Shown here: piece by piece, positions 51,823-58,990 of the stretch
Position numbering within the stretch: the first letter of the stretch is position 1
Layout: the number at the start of each line of letters is the position of its first letter
Source of the DNA: Sphaerisporangium dianthi
GTDB lineage: Bacteria > Actinomycetota > Actinomycetes > Streptosporangiales > Streptosporangiaceae
Direction: 5' to 3'
Assembly (NCBI RefSeq): GCF_042654065.1
Contig: NZ_JBHSFP010000016.1
Span: forward strand, 1 to 64,000
DNA: 64,000 nt
The notes under the pieces: generated by a model
What the model was told of the DNA's origin: nothing
Database searches by the model: none
The model's input: the letters and a program-made list of their open reading frames with translations, nothing else
Program-made: the position numbers and the translations under genes

Positions 51823-52143
51823 TCACCACCAGCTGCCGGTGAGCTCCCAGAGGGGGAATCCGAATCCGAATCCGTCCAGGTCGTCCAGGCCGTAGCCGTA
51901 GCCGTAGCCGGATCCGTGGCCGTATCCGTGGCCGTGGCCGCCGCCCCACTTGCCGTGGTGGCCCCCGTAGCCGCCGTGGCCGCCGCCCCACTTGCCGTGG
52001 TGGCCGCCGTCCCAGTCACCGCCGGCGGTGACGGCGGCGGACGCGGACGCGCTGGTGGCCGTCGTGGCGCTCAGGCCGACGAGACCTCCGGTGAGCGCGG
52101 CCGTTACAGCGAGCGTCGCGGCGTATTTCTTGATGGCGGGCAT
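51823..52143 (-). CDS. Small secreted Gly/His-rich protein (106 aa)
   Basis: Start ATG 52143, with an AAGGGGGAA element upstream. A signal peptide (MPAIKKYAATLAVTAALTGG ... ATSASA) precedes a mature part of about 70 residues dominated by Gly, His and Tyr: GGHHGKWGGGHGGYGGHHGK is a repeated unit, then GHGHGYGHGSGYGYGYG, and an aromatic C-terminus FPLWELTGSWW. His/Gly repeats suggest metal binding or assembly into a surface layer. I do not recognise a family. It is transcribed alone, converging on the AfsR-like gene with a terminator between. Confidence 0.8.
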   Translation of the reverse strand: MPAIKKYAATLAVTAALTGGLVGLSATTATSASASAAVTAGGDWDGGHHGKWGGGHGGYGGHHGKWGGGHGHGYGHGSGYGYGYGLDDLDGFGFGFPLWELTGSWW

Positions 52144-52472
52144 CGCGTTTCCCCCTTGACGTCGGGTCGCCCCGATAAAGGAATTCGTCTCCGCGAGGAG
52201 GTGAACCCCTGAGGCGACTCGTTCAGAATCTGCCCACCCGAGATCTCTCCAGGGCCCCAACCCGACAAACGAGGATAAGGACGTCTTGGGGCGCATTTAA
52301 CATCTTATTATGACAATGCGGGCAGTATTTCCCGATATGCCCGAATCGTCGGAAGAGGACCGGCGCCTGCGGGCGTCCCTCGCCCGCCGCACGCCGCACC
52401 CGGCCGCGCCGACGCCCCGCGCGCCATGGACGCCCGGCACGCCCAGGGCGTCCCGCGCGCGGGGACACCGGG
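52144..52472. other. Intergenic region upstream of the Gly/His-rich gene
   Basis: It includes an AT-rich patch near 52285-52345 that may hold the minus-strand promoter for the Gly/His-rich gene. A 5' leader of roughly 100-200 nt would follow. A short plus-strand frame starting at 52310 has no coding support and overlaps the next gene. Confidence 0.4.
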
Positions 52473-52823
52473 TCACATCAACTCGTCGAGCATGTCCTTC
52501 AGGTGGTCGGCCGCCTTCTCGATGTCGTCGTAGTCCCTCTGCGCCGCCCGCATCTTCACCGCGATGACACCGCACCGGTGGGCCTTCTTGAAGTCCCCGA
52601 AGGGGAACTTGTACCGGCCCTTGTTCGACTCGTCCTGCTCGTCGTCCACGCCCAGATGCCACTTGGCGTACTCGTCCATGCCGTGCTTCTCGATAAACGC
52701 GTTCTCCTGGTCGGTCGACGGCTGGTGCTCGCTCCAGTCGCCCATCTCGTCAAGCTTGAACTGCTTGTCCTTCGCCAGGCTCTTCGCGTGGTCGTACGCC
52801 TTCTTGTTCAGCTTCACCGTCAT
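52473..52823 (-). CDS. Small cytosolic protein of unknown function (116 aa)
   Basis: Start ATG 52823, with GGAGAG upstream. The protein is charged and helical: VKLNKKAYDHAKSLAKDKQF, HGMDEYAKWHLGVDDEQDES, KFPFGDFKKAHRCGVIAVKM and ADHLKDMLDELM. It resembles a group of conserved short actinobacterial proteins without assigned function. No membrane or signal segment. It lies downstream of the tRNA-Lys gene on the same strand and could be cotranscribed or independent. Confidence 0.82.
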   Translation of the reverse strand: MTVKLNKKAYDHAKSLAKDKQFKLDEMGDWSEHQPSTDQENAFIEKHGMDEYAKWHLGVDDEQDESNKGRYKFPFGDFKKAHRCGVIAVKMRAAQRDYDDIEKAADHLKDMLDELM

Positions 52824-53070
52824 GGCTCTCTCCGCTCTCCGGTCCGCGGCGCCCGCCCTCACGGCGCGGGCCGCCGTCTTCCCGGGTCTGCTACCCACCG
52901 ATCGCGGAGGCAGTGACGTTCCGGGCTCGGGCCTCGGCGGCGCCCTCATGCGCACGCGGTGGGGGACCTTGCCGCGCACGTGGTCGCAGGGCCCATGCGG
53001 CGAGGGCCGGAAATGACTGTGGGCACCCTCCCCGTAGGGAGGATGCCCAGGTCATCGGTGTTGACCGTGG

Positions 53071-53144
53071 TGCGCCGCCAGGGACTCGAACCCCGGACCC
53101 GCTGATTAAGAGTCAGCTGCTCTAACCAACTGAGCTAGCGGCGC
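53071..53144 (-). tRNA. tRNA-Lys (CTT)
   Basis: On the minus strand the 74-nt sequence folds as a cloverleaf: acceptor GCGCCGC/GCGGCGC, D-arm AGCTCAGTTGGTTAGAGCA, anticodon stem GCTGA/TCAGC with loop CTCTTAA (anticodon CTT), and the T-loop GGTTCGAGTCC. The CCA end is not encoded. No integrase or attachment-site duplication was seen beside it. Confidence 0.97.
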
Positions 53145-53319
53145 ATCAACTACGGCGACTTTAGCAGTCCCGGCGAAGCTACGCACATCGGCGGGAGGTC
53201 GGCGTGCCGGTACCAGGGGGAAGCACCGGCACGCCCATTCCCCGGGGAGGCGCCGGAGCACAGGGCTCCGGCCGGCCTGGATGTGCGCCGAGGGGACAAG
53301 CTGTGGATCAAGCTGAGGA

Positions 53320-53931
53320 TCAGGGGGCGGAGACGAGCGCCAGGGTGGGCTCGGCGGGGTCGCGGTCGTAGACGCCCCAGGCTCCGTCGGAGAACGGGAC
53401 CGGGGCGTTCTTCTTGCCCGGGCCCTTGCCCCACTTGGTGATGACGTAGTCGACCTTGATGTGGCCGGCGCCGAAGCCCGTCACCATCAGGCTGGAGTCG
53501 TTGAAGTCGCCGCCGGTCAGTTCGGCGAACGTCTTGCCGTCCATGTCGAGCATGACGCCGCTCTGGGAGGGGATGCCAGGGCCGCGGTCGCCGATGAAGA
53601 ACGGCGCCTTCTTGCCGTTGTAGACCACATAGCCTTCGGTGCCGAGCGGCCAGCTCGGGCTGGCGAACAGGCCCTTCTGCATCGGCTTGCCGATGGCCGG
53701 CAGACCGGTGTCACCGGCGCGGCCGGAGGAGTCGTCCCAGAAGTAGGAGGCCTTCGTCGAGCCCTTCAACATGACCCGCTGGGTGGTGGCGGCGGCGACG
53801 CCGTCCTTGCTGCGCTCAGGCGAGCTGGCGGCGTGGGCCGTGGTCGTGCCGGCCACTGCGGTGCAGACGATCGCCGCACCGACGACGCTGCAAACCACGC
53901 GATATTTGGGGGTGTTCGTGAAAAAAGACAT
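53320..53931 (-). CDS. Secreted RlpA-like double-psi-barrel protein (203 aa)
   Basis: ATG 53931 (MSFFTNTPKYRVVCSVVGAA) gives a clear signal peptide ending AHAA; TTG 53961 would add 10 residues. The mature domain has KASYFWDDSSGRAGDTG, FFIGDRGPGIPSQSGVMLDM and DGKTFAELTGG, which match the N-D-R-G-P and L-D-x-x-x-x-x-x-L signature of RlpA/DPBB enzymes in place and spacing. RlpA proteins cleave or bind naked peptidoglycan glycan strands. The long leader contains a c-di-AMP riboswitch candidate, fitting cell-wall hydrolase regulation known in actinobacteria (rpf, NlpC genes). The family call is from motifs only. Confidence 0.75.
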   Translation of the reverse strand: MSFFTNTPKYRVVCSVVGAAIVCTAVAGTTTAHAASSPERSKDGVAAATTQRVMLKGSTKASYFWDDSSGRAGDTGLPAIGKPMQKGLFASPSWPLGTEGYVVYNGKKAPFFIGDRGPGIPSQSGVMLDMDGKTFAELTGGDFNDSSLMVTGFGAGHIKVDYVITKWGKGPGKKNAPVPFSDGAWGVYDRDPAEPTLALVSAP

Positions 53932-54228
53932 GGGAGGGCAGGATCTTTCATCAGAAGACAAGGGACCCGGGCTCCGAGTTCGGTCAAGAGGGTTCGGCGC
54001 CGGGAGAGGAAGCGTTCGCAGTCGCTAGTGGGGCGACAAGGGCATGGTCTACCGCTGCGCGAGCGCTTCTTACGTGGGTCGGTCGGGCAGGTGGCGTCGA
54101 GGCCACCGCGTCGCAAGGCTGCTGCGAATCGCCCGGTCGGCTGGTTACAAGCCGACTTGTGTGCCGCTTCTGACGGCAAGATCCGGGTCTAGGGTCGCCC
54201 GGAGGACGGAGTGGGGCGGTGTGTCCAC
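53932..54228 (-). other. Leader between riboswitch and RlpA-like start codon
   Basis: About 300 nt of untranslated RNA between the aptamer and ATG 53931 would be unusually long. On the minus strand it contains several dyads (for example CCGGG/CCCGG near 54183-54202). No gene is evident. Confidence 0.4.
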
Positions 54229-54230
54229 TC
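54209..54230 (-). promoter_or_regulatory. Possible expression-platform hairpin of the riboswitch
   Basis: GAGTGG (54230-54225 in RNA order) can pair with CCACTC (54214-54209). Two bases of the first arm also belong to the closing stem of the aptamer, so the two folds compete at their edge. There is no U-run after it. Confidence 0.35.
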
Positions 54231-54366
54231 GAGTCTCCTCTCCAATGACGTCTACCGAGTTAGCTGACGGGTTCGGGCGTGGAGTTCGCCCTACCGCTCG
54301 CGCGGATTCACCCCAAAGGACATGGGTCCCCGGTTCCCGTGGGCCGGTAGGCCCGGTGGGACTCGA
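54229..54366 (-). promoter_or_regulatory. c-di-AMP (ydaO-yuaA) riboswitch candidate
   Basis: Reading the minus strand, the RNA contains GGGAACCGGGGACCC, GGGGTGAATCC, GCGAGCGGTAGGGCGAACTC, then CGCCCGAACCCGTCAGCTAA, CTCGGTAGACGTC and GGAGAGGA. These match in order the conserved segments of the actinobacterial ydaO-yuaA riboswitch, including CCCGAACCCGTCAGCTAAC and the GGAGAGGA end. A closing stem TCGAGTC/GACTCGA (54366-54360 with 54235-54229) brings the ends together. The domain lies upstream of a secreted RlpA-like gene, the usual class of target (wall hydrolases). In this family c-di-AMP binding generally turns expression off. Confidence 0.87.
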
Positions 54367-55030
54367 CGTTCGGTCGGCGGCCTTCCTGCTGAAGACCAGG
54401 TCACCGTCCGTTCTGGTAGAAGACGTTACCGGTCAAGTCAGGACAAAGCAAACGAAGTGTCTACAAAGCATTAGAAGATCTACCTATCGGGCATGAACAC
54501 CAACATATCGGGCAATTCACCCCAGCGGGAGCCATCAAGGCCATACGCATGTGACTGCTGTGACTCAAGGTGAGAATGGGGCGTCACATCTCTCTTCACC
54601 CGGCCCATCGAGCCCTCTTGGGTAAAGGCCCCTCATTGGCAAAGGAAGCGGCGCCGGCACCAGCACGACAGGCATTGGGGCTTCGTACCCCGAGAGCGGG
54701 CTCGGCTCGTGCCATGAGAGCGGATGCCCGGGGGTGGGGGTGGACATGAGTCGGGGCCGGACAGTCCCCCGCCTGTCCGGCCCCGATCTCTCACGGTCCA
54801 GCGCCGATGCCTTCCCCCAAACGCATCGGGCGGTCCCGCTGTACGGACGCGGTCCCCCACCGCGTCCTTTTGGTGAAAGCTTCGCTGCGCCCTTCCGGGC
54901 GCGGGTCGCATCCCCCTTGACCTGCCTTAACACTACATACCGGGGCCTGAGGCGCTCGTCATCGCACGGTATAGATTCGGTCTAAGTCGCGGGCATGACC
55001 GGGTACGGGATGACCCGGCGGCCCGGGCGG
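54367..55030. other. Region upstream of the riboswitch without a gene
   Basis: A less GC-rich 660-bp stretch. It must contain the promoter of the riboswitch transcript (minus strand, perhaps around 54440-54540, which is AT-rich) and a hairpin terminating the OsmC operon (54751-54786). I see no coding frame with codon bias. Confidence 0.45.
54751..54786 (-). terminator. Strong hairpin downstream of the OsmC gene
   Basis: TCGGGGCCGGACAG and CTGTCCGGCCCCGA are perfect 14-bp arms around TCCCCCGC. It lies 244 bp past the OsmC stop. Confidence 0.65.
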
Positions 55031-55429
55031 CTAATCGGGTAGTTCGACGGTGACCTCGGTGCCCTTCTGCAGCGACCGGCTGACGGTGCAGTGCCGCTCG
55101 TGCACTCGATGCGCGACGGCGCGGAAGACCTCGTCCGCCTCGGCGTCGCCCTCGGGCAGTTCGACGTCGTAGGTGATCGTGACCGGCCCGAGCAGCGTGG
55201 GCTCGATCTTCTCCGCCTGGACCGTCATCGCCAGCCGCACGAGCCGGTGGCCGCGCTTGGCGGTGAGCGGCTCGACGGTCACGATGTTGCACCCGCCCAC
55301 CGCGGCGAGCAACAGCTCTACCGGGGTGAAGACGCCTTCTTCGTCGCCGCTGCCCATGGCGACCTCGGCCCCGCGGCCGTTGCGGGCCACGAAGCCGGTC
55401 TCAGTACGCTCAACGTTCACCGATGTCAT
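55031..55429 (-). CDS. OsmC/Ohr-family protein (132 aa)
   Basis: It contains FTPVELLLAAVGGCNIVTVE (about 35-54, first conserved Cys) and HERHCTVSRSLQKGTEVTVE (about 109-128, second Cys), with the PVTITYDVELPEGD strand between. These are hallmarks of the OsmC fold, a thiol-dependent hydroperoxide reductase active as a dimer. It begins MTSVNVERTETGFVARNGRG. No adjacent regulator of the OhrR type. A short hypothetical gene lies upstream on the same strand. Confidence 0.9.
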   Translation of the reverse strand: MTSVNVERTETGFVARNGRGAEVAMGSGDEEGVFTPVELLLAAVGGCNIVTVEPLTAKRGHRLVRLAMTVQAEKIEPTLLGPVTITYDVELPEGDAEADEVFRAVAHRVHERHCTVSRSLQKGTEVTVELPD

Positions 55430-55459
55430 GCCTGGAGCCTAAGAGCGGGCCGGGGACCC

Positions 55460-55735
55460 TCAGGCGTCGGGGTGCTTGGACAGGTAGGCGAGGTACACCG
55501 GGCGCAGCGCTTCGCCGAGTTCCCCCTCGCCGGAGGCCATGGCGTCGCTCAGCAAGGCCGACACCCGGCTGAGGTCGTTGGCCGTCTCGTCGGCGTGACC
55601 GCTCGCGGCCTCGGCCGCCGGGATCACCTTGAGAAGGTCCCACAGGAAGCCGAGGTCGCCGTGCGTGACCGCGTAGCGCACCGCCCTGTCGTGCAGCTCC
55701 CTGGGCGACAGCGCCTGCAGCTCGTCCTGGTCCAT
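55460..55735 (-). CDS. Small unknown protein (91 aa)
   Basis: An acidic, helical protein: MDQDELQALSPRELHDRAVR, YAVTHGDLGFLWDLLKVIPA, then GELGEALRPVYLAYLSKHPD. No signal or membrane segment. It precedes the OsmC gene by 30 bp on the same strand and is probably cotranscribed. It resembles other short conserved actinobacterial proteins; function unknown. Confidence 0.83.
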   Translation of the reverse strand: MDQDELQALSPRELHDRAVRYAVTHGDLGFLWDLLKVIPAAEAASGHADETANDLSRVSALLSDAMASGEGELGEALRPVYLAYLSKHPDA

Positions 55736-55985
55736 ACGGGCTCACCCCCTTGTAGGCATTTCCCCCCGATCACGGGGATATGCACATCCAACGCCTCCGA
55801 CGATCACCTTGCTCTTCGGACCCCCCTCTCCCGGTGCCCGCCGCCCCGCGTGCCGGAGAACGGGAAACCGCCGTCCACCGGCCCGTGCTCCCGGCGCGAC
55901 GTCGATCTTCCGGCGGCACGGAAACCGCGTGCCCCAGGTCCTCAGCCCCTACCGCGCGCCCGCGACTGCTGCCACCATCAGGAGA

Positions 55986-56363
55986 GTGAAGATCGTCATC
56001 AAGATCCTTATCGTCGCGGGTGCGCTCTGGGCGGCGACCCGCCTGATTCCCGGCATCTCCGTCTCCGGGGACACCACCGCGCGCACGGCCGGCGCCCTCG
56101 TGGTCGTCGCCCTGATATTCGGCATCGTCAACGCGGTGCTCAAGCCGATCATCAAGACGTTCGGCTGCGCCTTCTACGTGCTCACACTGGGCCTGTTCGC
56201 CCTGGTGGTGAACGCCCTCCTGCTGCTGCTGACCAGCTGGATCGCCGAGCAGCTCGACCTGCCGTTCCACGTGGACGGCTTCTGGGCCGCCTTCCTCGGC
56301 GCCATCCTGGTCGGTGTGATCACCTGGCTGCTCGACATGCTGCTGGGCCTCAACGAGGACTAG
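55986..56363 (+). CDS. Phage holin superfamily IV-like membrane protein (125 aa)
   Basis: GTG 55986 (MKIVIKILIVAGALWAATRL) matches homologue starts, although the AGGAG element is only one base away. The PF04020-type pattern is clear: RLIPGISVSG, GALVVVALIFGIVNAVLKPI, ALLLLLTSWIAEQLDLPFHV and FLGAILVGVITWLLDMLLGL. Four membrane helices. These chromosomal proteins are widespread and, despite the name, are not linked to phage lysis; role unknown. No phage genes flank it. Confidence 0.85.
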   Translation: MKIVIKILIVAGALWAATRLIPGISVSGDTTARTAGALVVVALIFGIVNAVLKPIIKTFGCAFYVLTLGLFALVVNALLLLLTSWIAEQLDLPFHVDGFWAAFLGAILVGVITWLLDMLLGLNED

Positions 56364-56365
56364 CC

Positions 56366-57391
56366 TCAACGAGGCCCAGAGGACTGAAGGCCGGCCACCG
56401 AGCCTCGCTCGCGCAGTTCGGGCGCCTGGATGATCCTGCGCCTGCGGTGCTGTCCGTCCGCCGCCGCGGCGACGAGGCGGACGGCCGCGCGCACGATGCC
56501 GCCGATGTCCCAGTTGACCGTGGTCAGGCCTGGGGTGAGCAGCCCTGACATGGGGTGGTCGTCGTACCCCATGACCGAGATCTGGCCGGGGATCTCCAGG
56601 CCGAGCTCGGCCGCCGCCGCGTACACGCCGTAGGCGATGGAGTCGGAGAAGCAGAACGCCGCGCTCGGCCGGGAGCCGCTCGAGAGCAGCTCCCGCGCCG
56701 TCCCGGTCATCGCGGCCAGCCCGTGCGGCGCGGTCACCACCGCGATGTCCAGCCCGAGGCGCGCGGCCTCGGCGGTCACATGGACGTCCGCCGGCCGGTC
56801 GGGCGTGCTGGGCCGGGTCGGGGTCAGGACGGCGATGCGGCGGTGGCCCTTCCGCCGCAGGTACTCAAGGGCCAGCGTGACGCCGTTGCGGTTGTCGAAG
56901 ACGACCTCGCCGGCCGTCCGCGCGTCGAGGAGGGCGTCGCCGATGGCGACCACCGGGAGGCTCTCGGCCAGCTGCGACCAGAACTGCGCGGCCGGGTCGA
57001 CCGGCTGCACGATCAGCCCGTCGACGCGCTGGTCGCGAAGCTGGAGCGCGAGCGCGCGCTCGCGGGCGGGGTCGCCGGAGGCGTCCAGGATCAGCGCGTA
57101 GCGGTCCTTGTCGCGCAGGGCACGCCCGAGCCCGATGGCGAGCGACTGCTGCCAGAGGTCCTCCAGCGAGCCGCACAGCACGCCGATCATGCCGGTGCGG
57201 CCGCTGGCGAGGGCCCGGGCGATCGGGTCGGCCTCGTAGCCGAGCTCGGCCGCCGCCTGGCGCACCCGCTCGATGGTCTCGTCGGAGACCTGCATACCTC
57301 GCAGCGCGTACGAGACGGCCGCGGGCGACAGGCCGGTCGCCTGCGCCACCTCGCGGATCGTCGCCCGCTTACGCGGCTGGGAACGCGGCAT
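56366..57391 (-). CDS. LacI-family transcriptional regulator (341 aa)
   Basis: The HTH reads ATIREVAQATGLSPAAVSYA (residues 10-29) with the hinge helix region EADPIARALASGRTG. The ligand-binding domain has IGVLCGSLEDLWQQSLAIGL, RVDGLIVQPVDP and YDDHPMSGLLTPGLTTVNWD, the normal PBP-like fold. The family normally binds a sugar or a nucleoside. It is divergent from the amidohydrolase/dioxygenase-like pair. Two overlapping dyads in the intergenic region are probable operators, so it most likely controls itself and that pair. Confidence 0.93.
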   Translation of the reverse strand: MPRSQPRKRATIREVAQATGLSPAAVSYALRGMQVSDETIERVRQAAAELGYEADPIARALASGRTGMIGVLCGSLEDLWQQSLAIGLGRALRDKDRYALILDASGDPARERALALQLRDQRVDGLIVQPVDPAAQFWSQLAESLPVVAIGDALLDARTAGEVVFDNRNGVTLALEYLRRKGHRRIAVLTPTRPSTPDRPADVHVTAEAARLGLDIAVVTAPHGLAAMTGTARELLSSGSRPSAAFCFSDSIAYGVYAAAAELGLEIPGQISVMGYDDHPMSGLLTPGLTTVNWDIGGIVRAAVRLVAAAADGQHRRRRIIQAPELRERGSVAGLQSSGPR

Positions 57392-57484
57392 CTGGCCAGC
57401 TTATGCCGAAGCCCTTCGGCGGGCGGGGCTCCGAACCGTCTCGGCCCATGGACCGGCTGTTGACGGCCGCCAGGTGAAGCGGTT

Positions 57485-57513
57485 CACTGAAACGTATCAG
57501 TGAATCGATTCAC
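57485..57513. promoter_or_regulatory. Overlapping operator dyads for the LacI regulator
   Basis: CACTGA (57485-57490) and TCAGTG (57497-57502) form a dyad with a 6-bp centre, and GTGAATCGATTCAC (57500-57513) is a perfect 14-bp palindrome sharing three bases with it. They lie between the LacI start (57391) and the amidohydrolase promoter. GTGAATCGATTCAC has the CG centre typical of LacI operators. Confidence 0.65.
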
Positions 57514-57529
57514 AGCACGATCAGAGATG

Positions 57530-57560
57530 TTGCCTACAAAGTCAGTAGGTAATATAGGAT
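57530..57560 (+). promoter_or_regulatory. Probable promoter of the amidohydrolase gene
   Basis: TTGCCT (57530-57535) with an AT-rich -10 region (TATAGG at 57553-57558 with 17-bp spacing, or TAGGAT at 57555-57560). It lies just downstream of the palindromes and 25-30 bp before the start codon. Confidence 0.45.
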
Positions 57561-57584
57561 AGCCTGGTCAGCAAGGAGGTGGGC

Positions 57585-58484
57585 ATGGGAATCGACGTTC
57601 ATCAGCACATGTGGACGCCTGGGTTCTCCGGCGCGCTGCGAGGCCGCGCCAAGCCGCCGTTCCTCTCCGATTGGACGCTCTTCCTCGACGGCGAGGCGCC
57701 GTACGAGGTGAACCCTCTCGACCACGACCTCGGCCACCGGCTCGCCTTCAACCACGACCACGGCATCGACCTGGCCCTGGTGTCGCTGTCCAGCCCGCTC
57801 GGCGTCGAGCACCTGCCGCCCGGCGAGGCCTGGCCGCTGCTCGACGCCTACCACGAGGGGGCGCTGGCGCTGCCGCCGTCGTTCCGGGCCTGGGCGTCCA
57901 CCTGCGTCACCGAGATCGACCTCGGCCGCACCGCCGAGGCCCTGGACGGCGGCTTCGCCGGGCTCCAGCTCCCCGCGACCGCCCTGCTGGACGCCGGGGG
58001 CCTGGCCCGCGTCGCGCCGCTGCTCGACCTCCTCCAGCAGCGCGACCTGCCGCTCTTCGTCCACCCGGGCCCCGCCGCGGCCGCCGAAGGGCCCGCGTGG
58101 TGGCCGGCTCTGGTGCCCTACGTCCAGCAGATGCACGCCGCCTGGTACGCCTTCCAGGCGTTCGGCCGGCCACGGCACCCGCGTCTGCGCGTCTGCTTCG
58201 CGCTGCTGGCCGGCCTCGCCCCCCTGCACGTGGAGCGCCTCATCGCCAGAGGCGGCTCCGCCCGGGGCGTCGTCGACCCCGACAGCTTCCTCGAGACCTC
58301 CTCCTACGGCCACCAGGCCATCGACGCGATCACCCGTGTGGTGGGCGTCGAGGTCGTGGTGCTCGGCTCGGACGCCCCTTACGCCGCGCCCGCGCGCACA
58401 CTGCTCGGCGAGGCCATCGAACAGCAGATATCCCTCACCAACCCTTCGCGCCTGCTCGACCTGGAAGGAGCCGTGCACCGATGA
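57585..58484 (+). CDS. Amidohydrolase-2 family metal-dependent hydrolase (299 aa)
   Basis: AAGGAGG is spaced 5 bases from ATG 57585 (MGIDVHQHMWTPGFSGALRG). The D-V-H-Q-H motif (metal ligands), LFVHPGPAAA (His near 155) and ETSSYGHQAIDAI with VVLGSDAPYAAP (Asp near 267) match the metal site of ACMSD/amidohydrolase-2 enzymes. These perform decarboxylation or C-N/C-O hydrolysis of small acids. A 4-bp overlap (ATGA) couples it to the cupin gene. The substrate is unknown; the LacI-type regulator suggests a sugar-derived or aromatic compound. Confidence 0.85.
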   Translation: MGIDVHQHMWTPGFSGALRGRAKPPFLSDWTLFLDGEAPYEVNPLDHDLGHRLAFNHDHGIDLALVSLSSPLGVEHLPPGEAWPLLDAYHEGALALPPSFRAWASTCVTEIDLGRTAEALDGGFAGLQLPATALLDAGGLARVAPLLDLLQQRDLPLFVHPGPAAAAEGPAWWPALVPYVQQMHAAWYAFQAFGRPRHPRLRVCFALLAGLAPLHVERLIARGGSARGVVDPDSFLETSSYGHQAIDAITRVVGVEVVVLGSDAPYAAPARTLLGEAIEQQISLTNPSRLLDLEGAVHR

Positions 58485-58990
58485 CCTGGGAGTCCTTGCC
58501 TGACCGATACTTGGACAAGCACGAACTGCGCGACCTCGTCGAAGACCTCGCCGCCCGGCCCGATCTGTGGGCCTCGCATGTCACCTTCGGCGAGAGCGGA
58601 GAGGCGCGTCACTACGCCTCGCTCCACCGTGACTCCTTCGTCGACGTCTGGGTCATCTGCTGGCGTCCCGAGGACGACACCGGCTGGCACGACCACGACG
58701 TCTCCTCCGGCGCCGTGCGCGTGGTCGCGGGCACGCTGAAGGAGTCCAACCCGCGCATCGGCGGCGCCCCGCTGGAGACGCTGGTGTCCGAGGGAGAGGT
58801 GCTGGCGTTCGGCCCCGAGCACATCCACCGGATCAACGGCCACGCCGGGACGAGCGTCTCGATCCACGCCTACTCTCCCCCGCTGTGGCGCCTGGGCCAG
58901 TACTCCATCAGCGACGACGGCGTCATGCGCCGCGCATCGGTGAGCTACGCGGACGAACTGCGCCCGGCCGACTCTGAGGCGCTCGTCTGA
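58481..58990 (+). CDS. Cysteine dioxygenase-like cupin (169 aa)
   Basis: ATG 58481 overlaps the previous stop (ATGA). The cupin core reads VDVWVICWRPEDDTGWHDHD (H-x-H ligands near residues 70-72), SSGAVRVVAGTLKESN and GEHIHR-type GPEHIHRINGHAG (third His near 111). Placement with DUF-CDO type I proteins is supported by DDTGWHDHDVSSGA. True cysteine dioxygenases also carry a Cys-Tyr crosslink whose Cys is not in the expected position, so another thiol or acid may be the substrate. It shares an operon with the amidohydrolase. The last 46 bp overlap the convergent GDPD gene. Confidence 0.82.
   Translation: MTWESLPDRYLDKHELRDLVEDLAARPDLWASHVTFGESGEARHYASLHRDSFVDVWVICWRPEDDTGWHDHDVSSGAVRVVAGTLKESNPRIGGAPLETLVSEGEVLAFGPEHIHRINGHAGTSVSIHAYSPPLWRLGQYSISDDGVMRRASVSYADELRPADSEALV

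Noticed and set aside
52310..52567. An 85-codon plus-strand frame near the Gly/His-rich gene
   Set aside because: No ribosome binding site, low-complexity Pro/Arg composition, and it overlaps the convincing gene at 52473-52823.
53071..53144. tRNA-Lys as an integration site
   Set aside because: No integrase, excisionase or duplicated tRNA 3' end within the window.
54565..54933. A 122-codon minus-strand frame in the gap before OsmC
   Set aside because: No ribosome binding site or codon bias, and it covers a strong hairpin (54751-54786).
55986..56363. Phage lysis gene
   Set aside because: The holin-superfamily-IV name is misleading; these are chromosomal membrane proteins and no phage gene is nearby.
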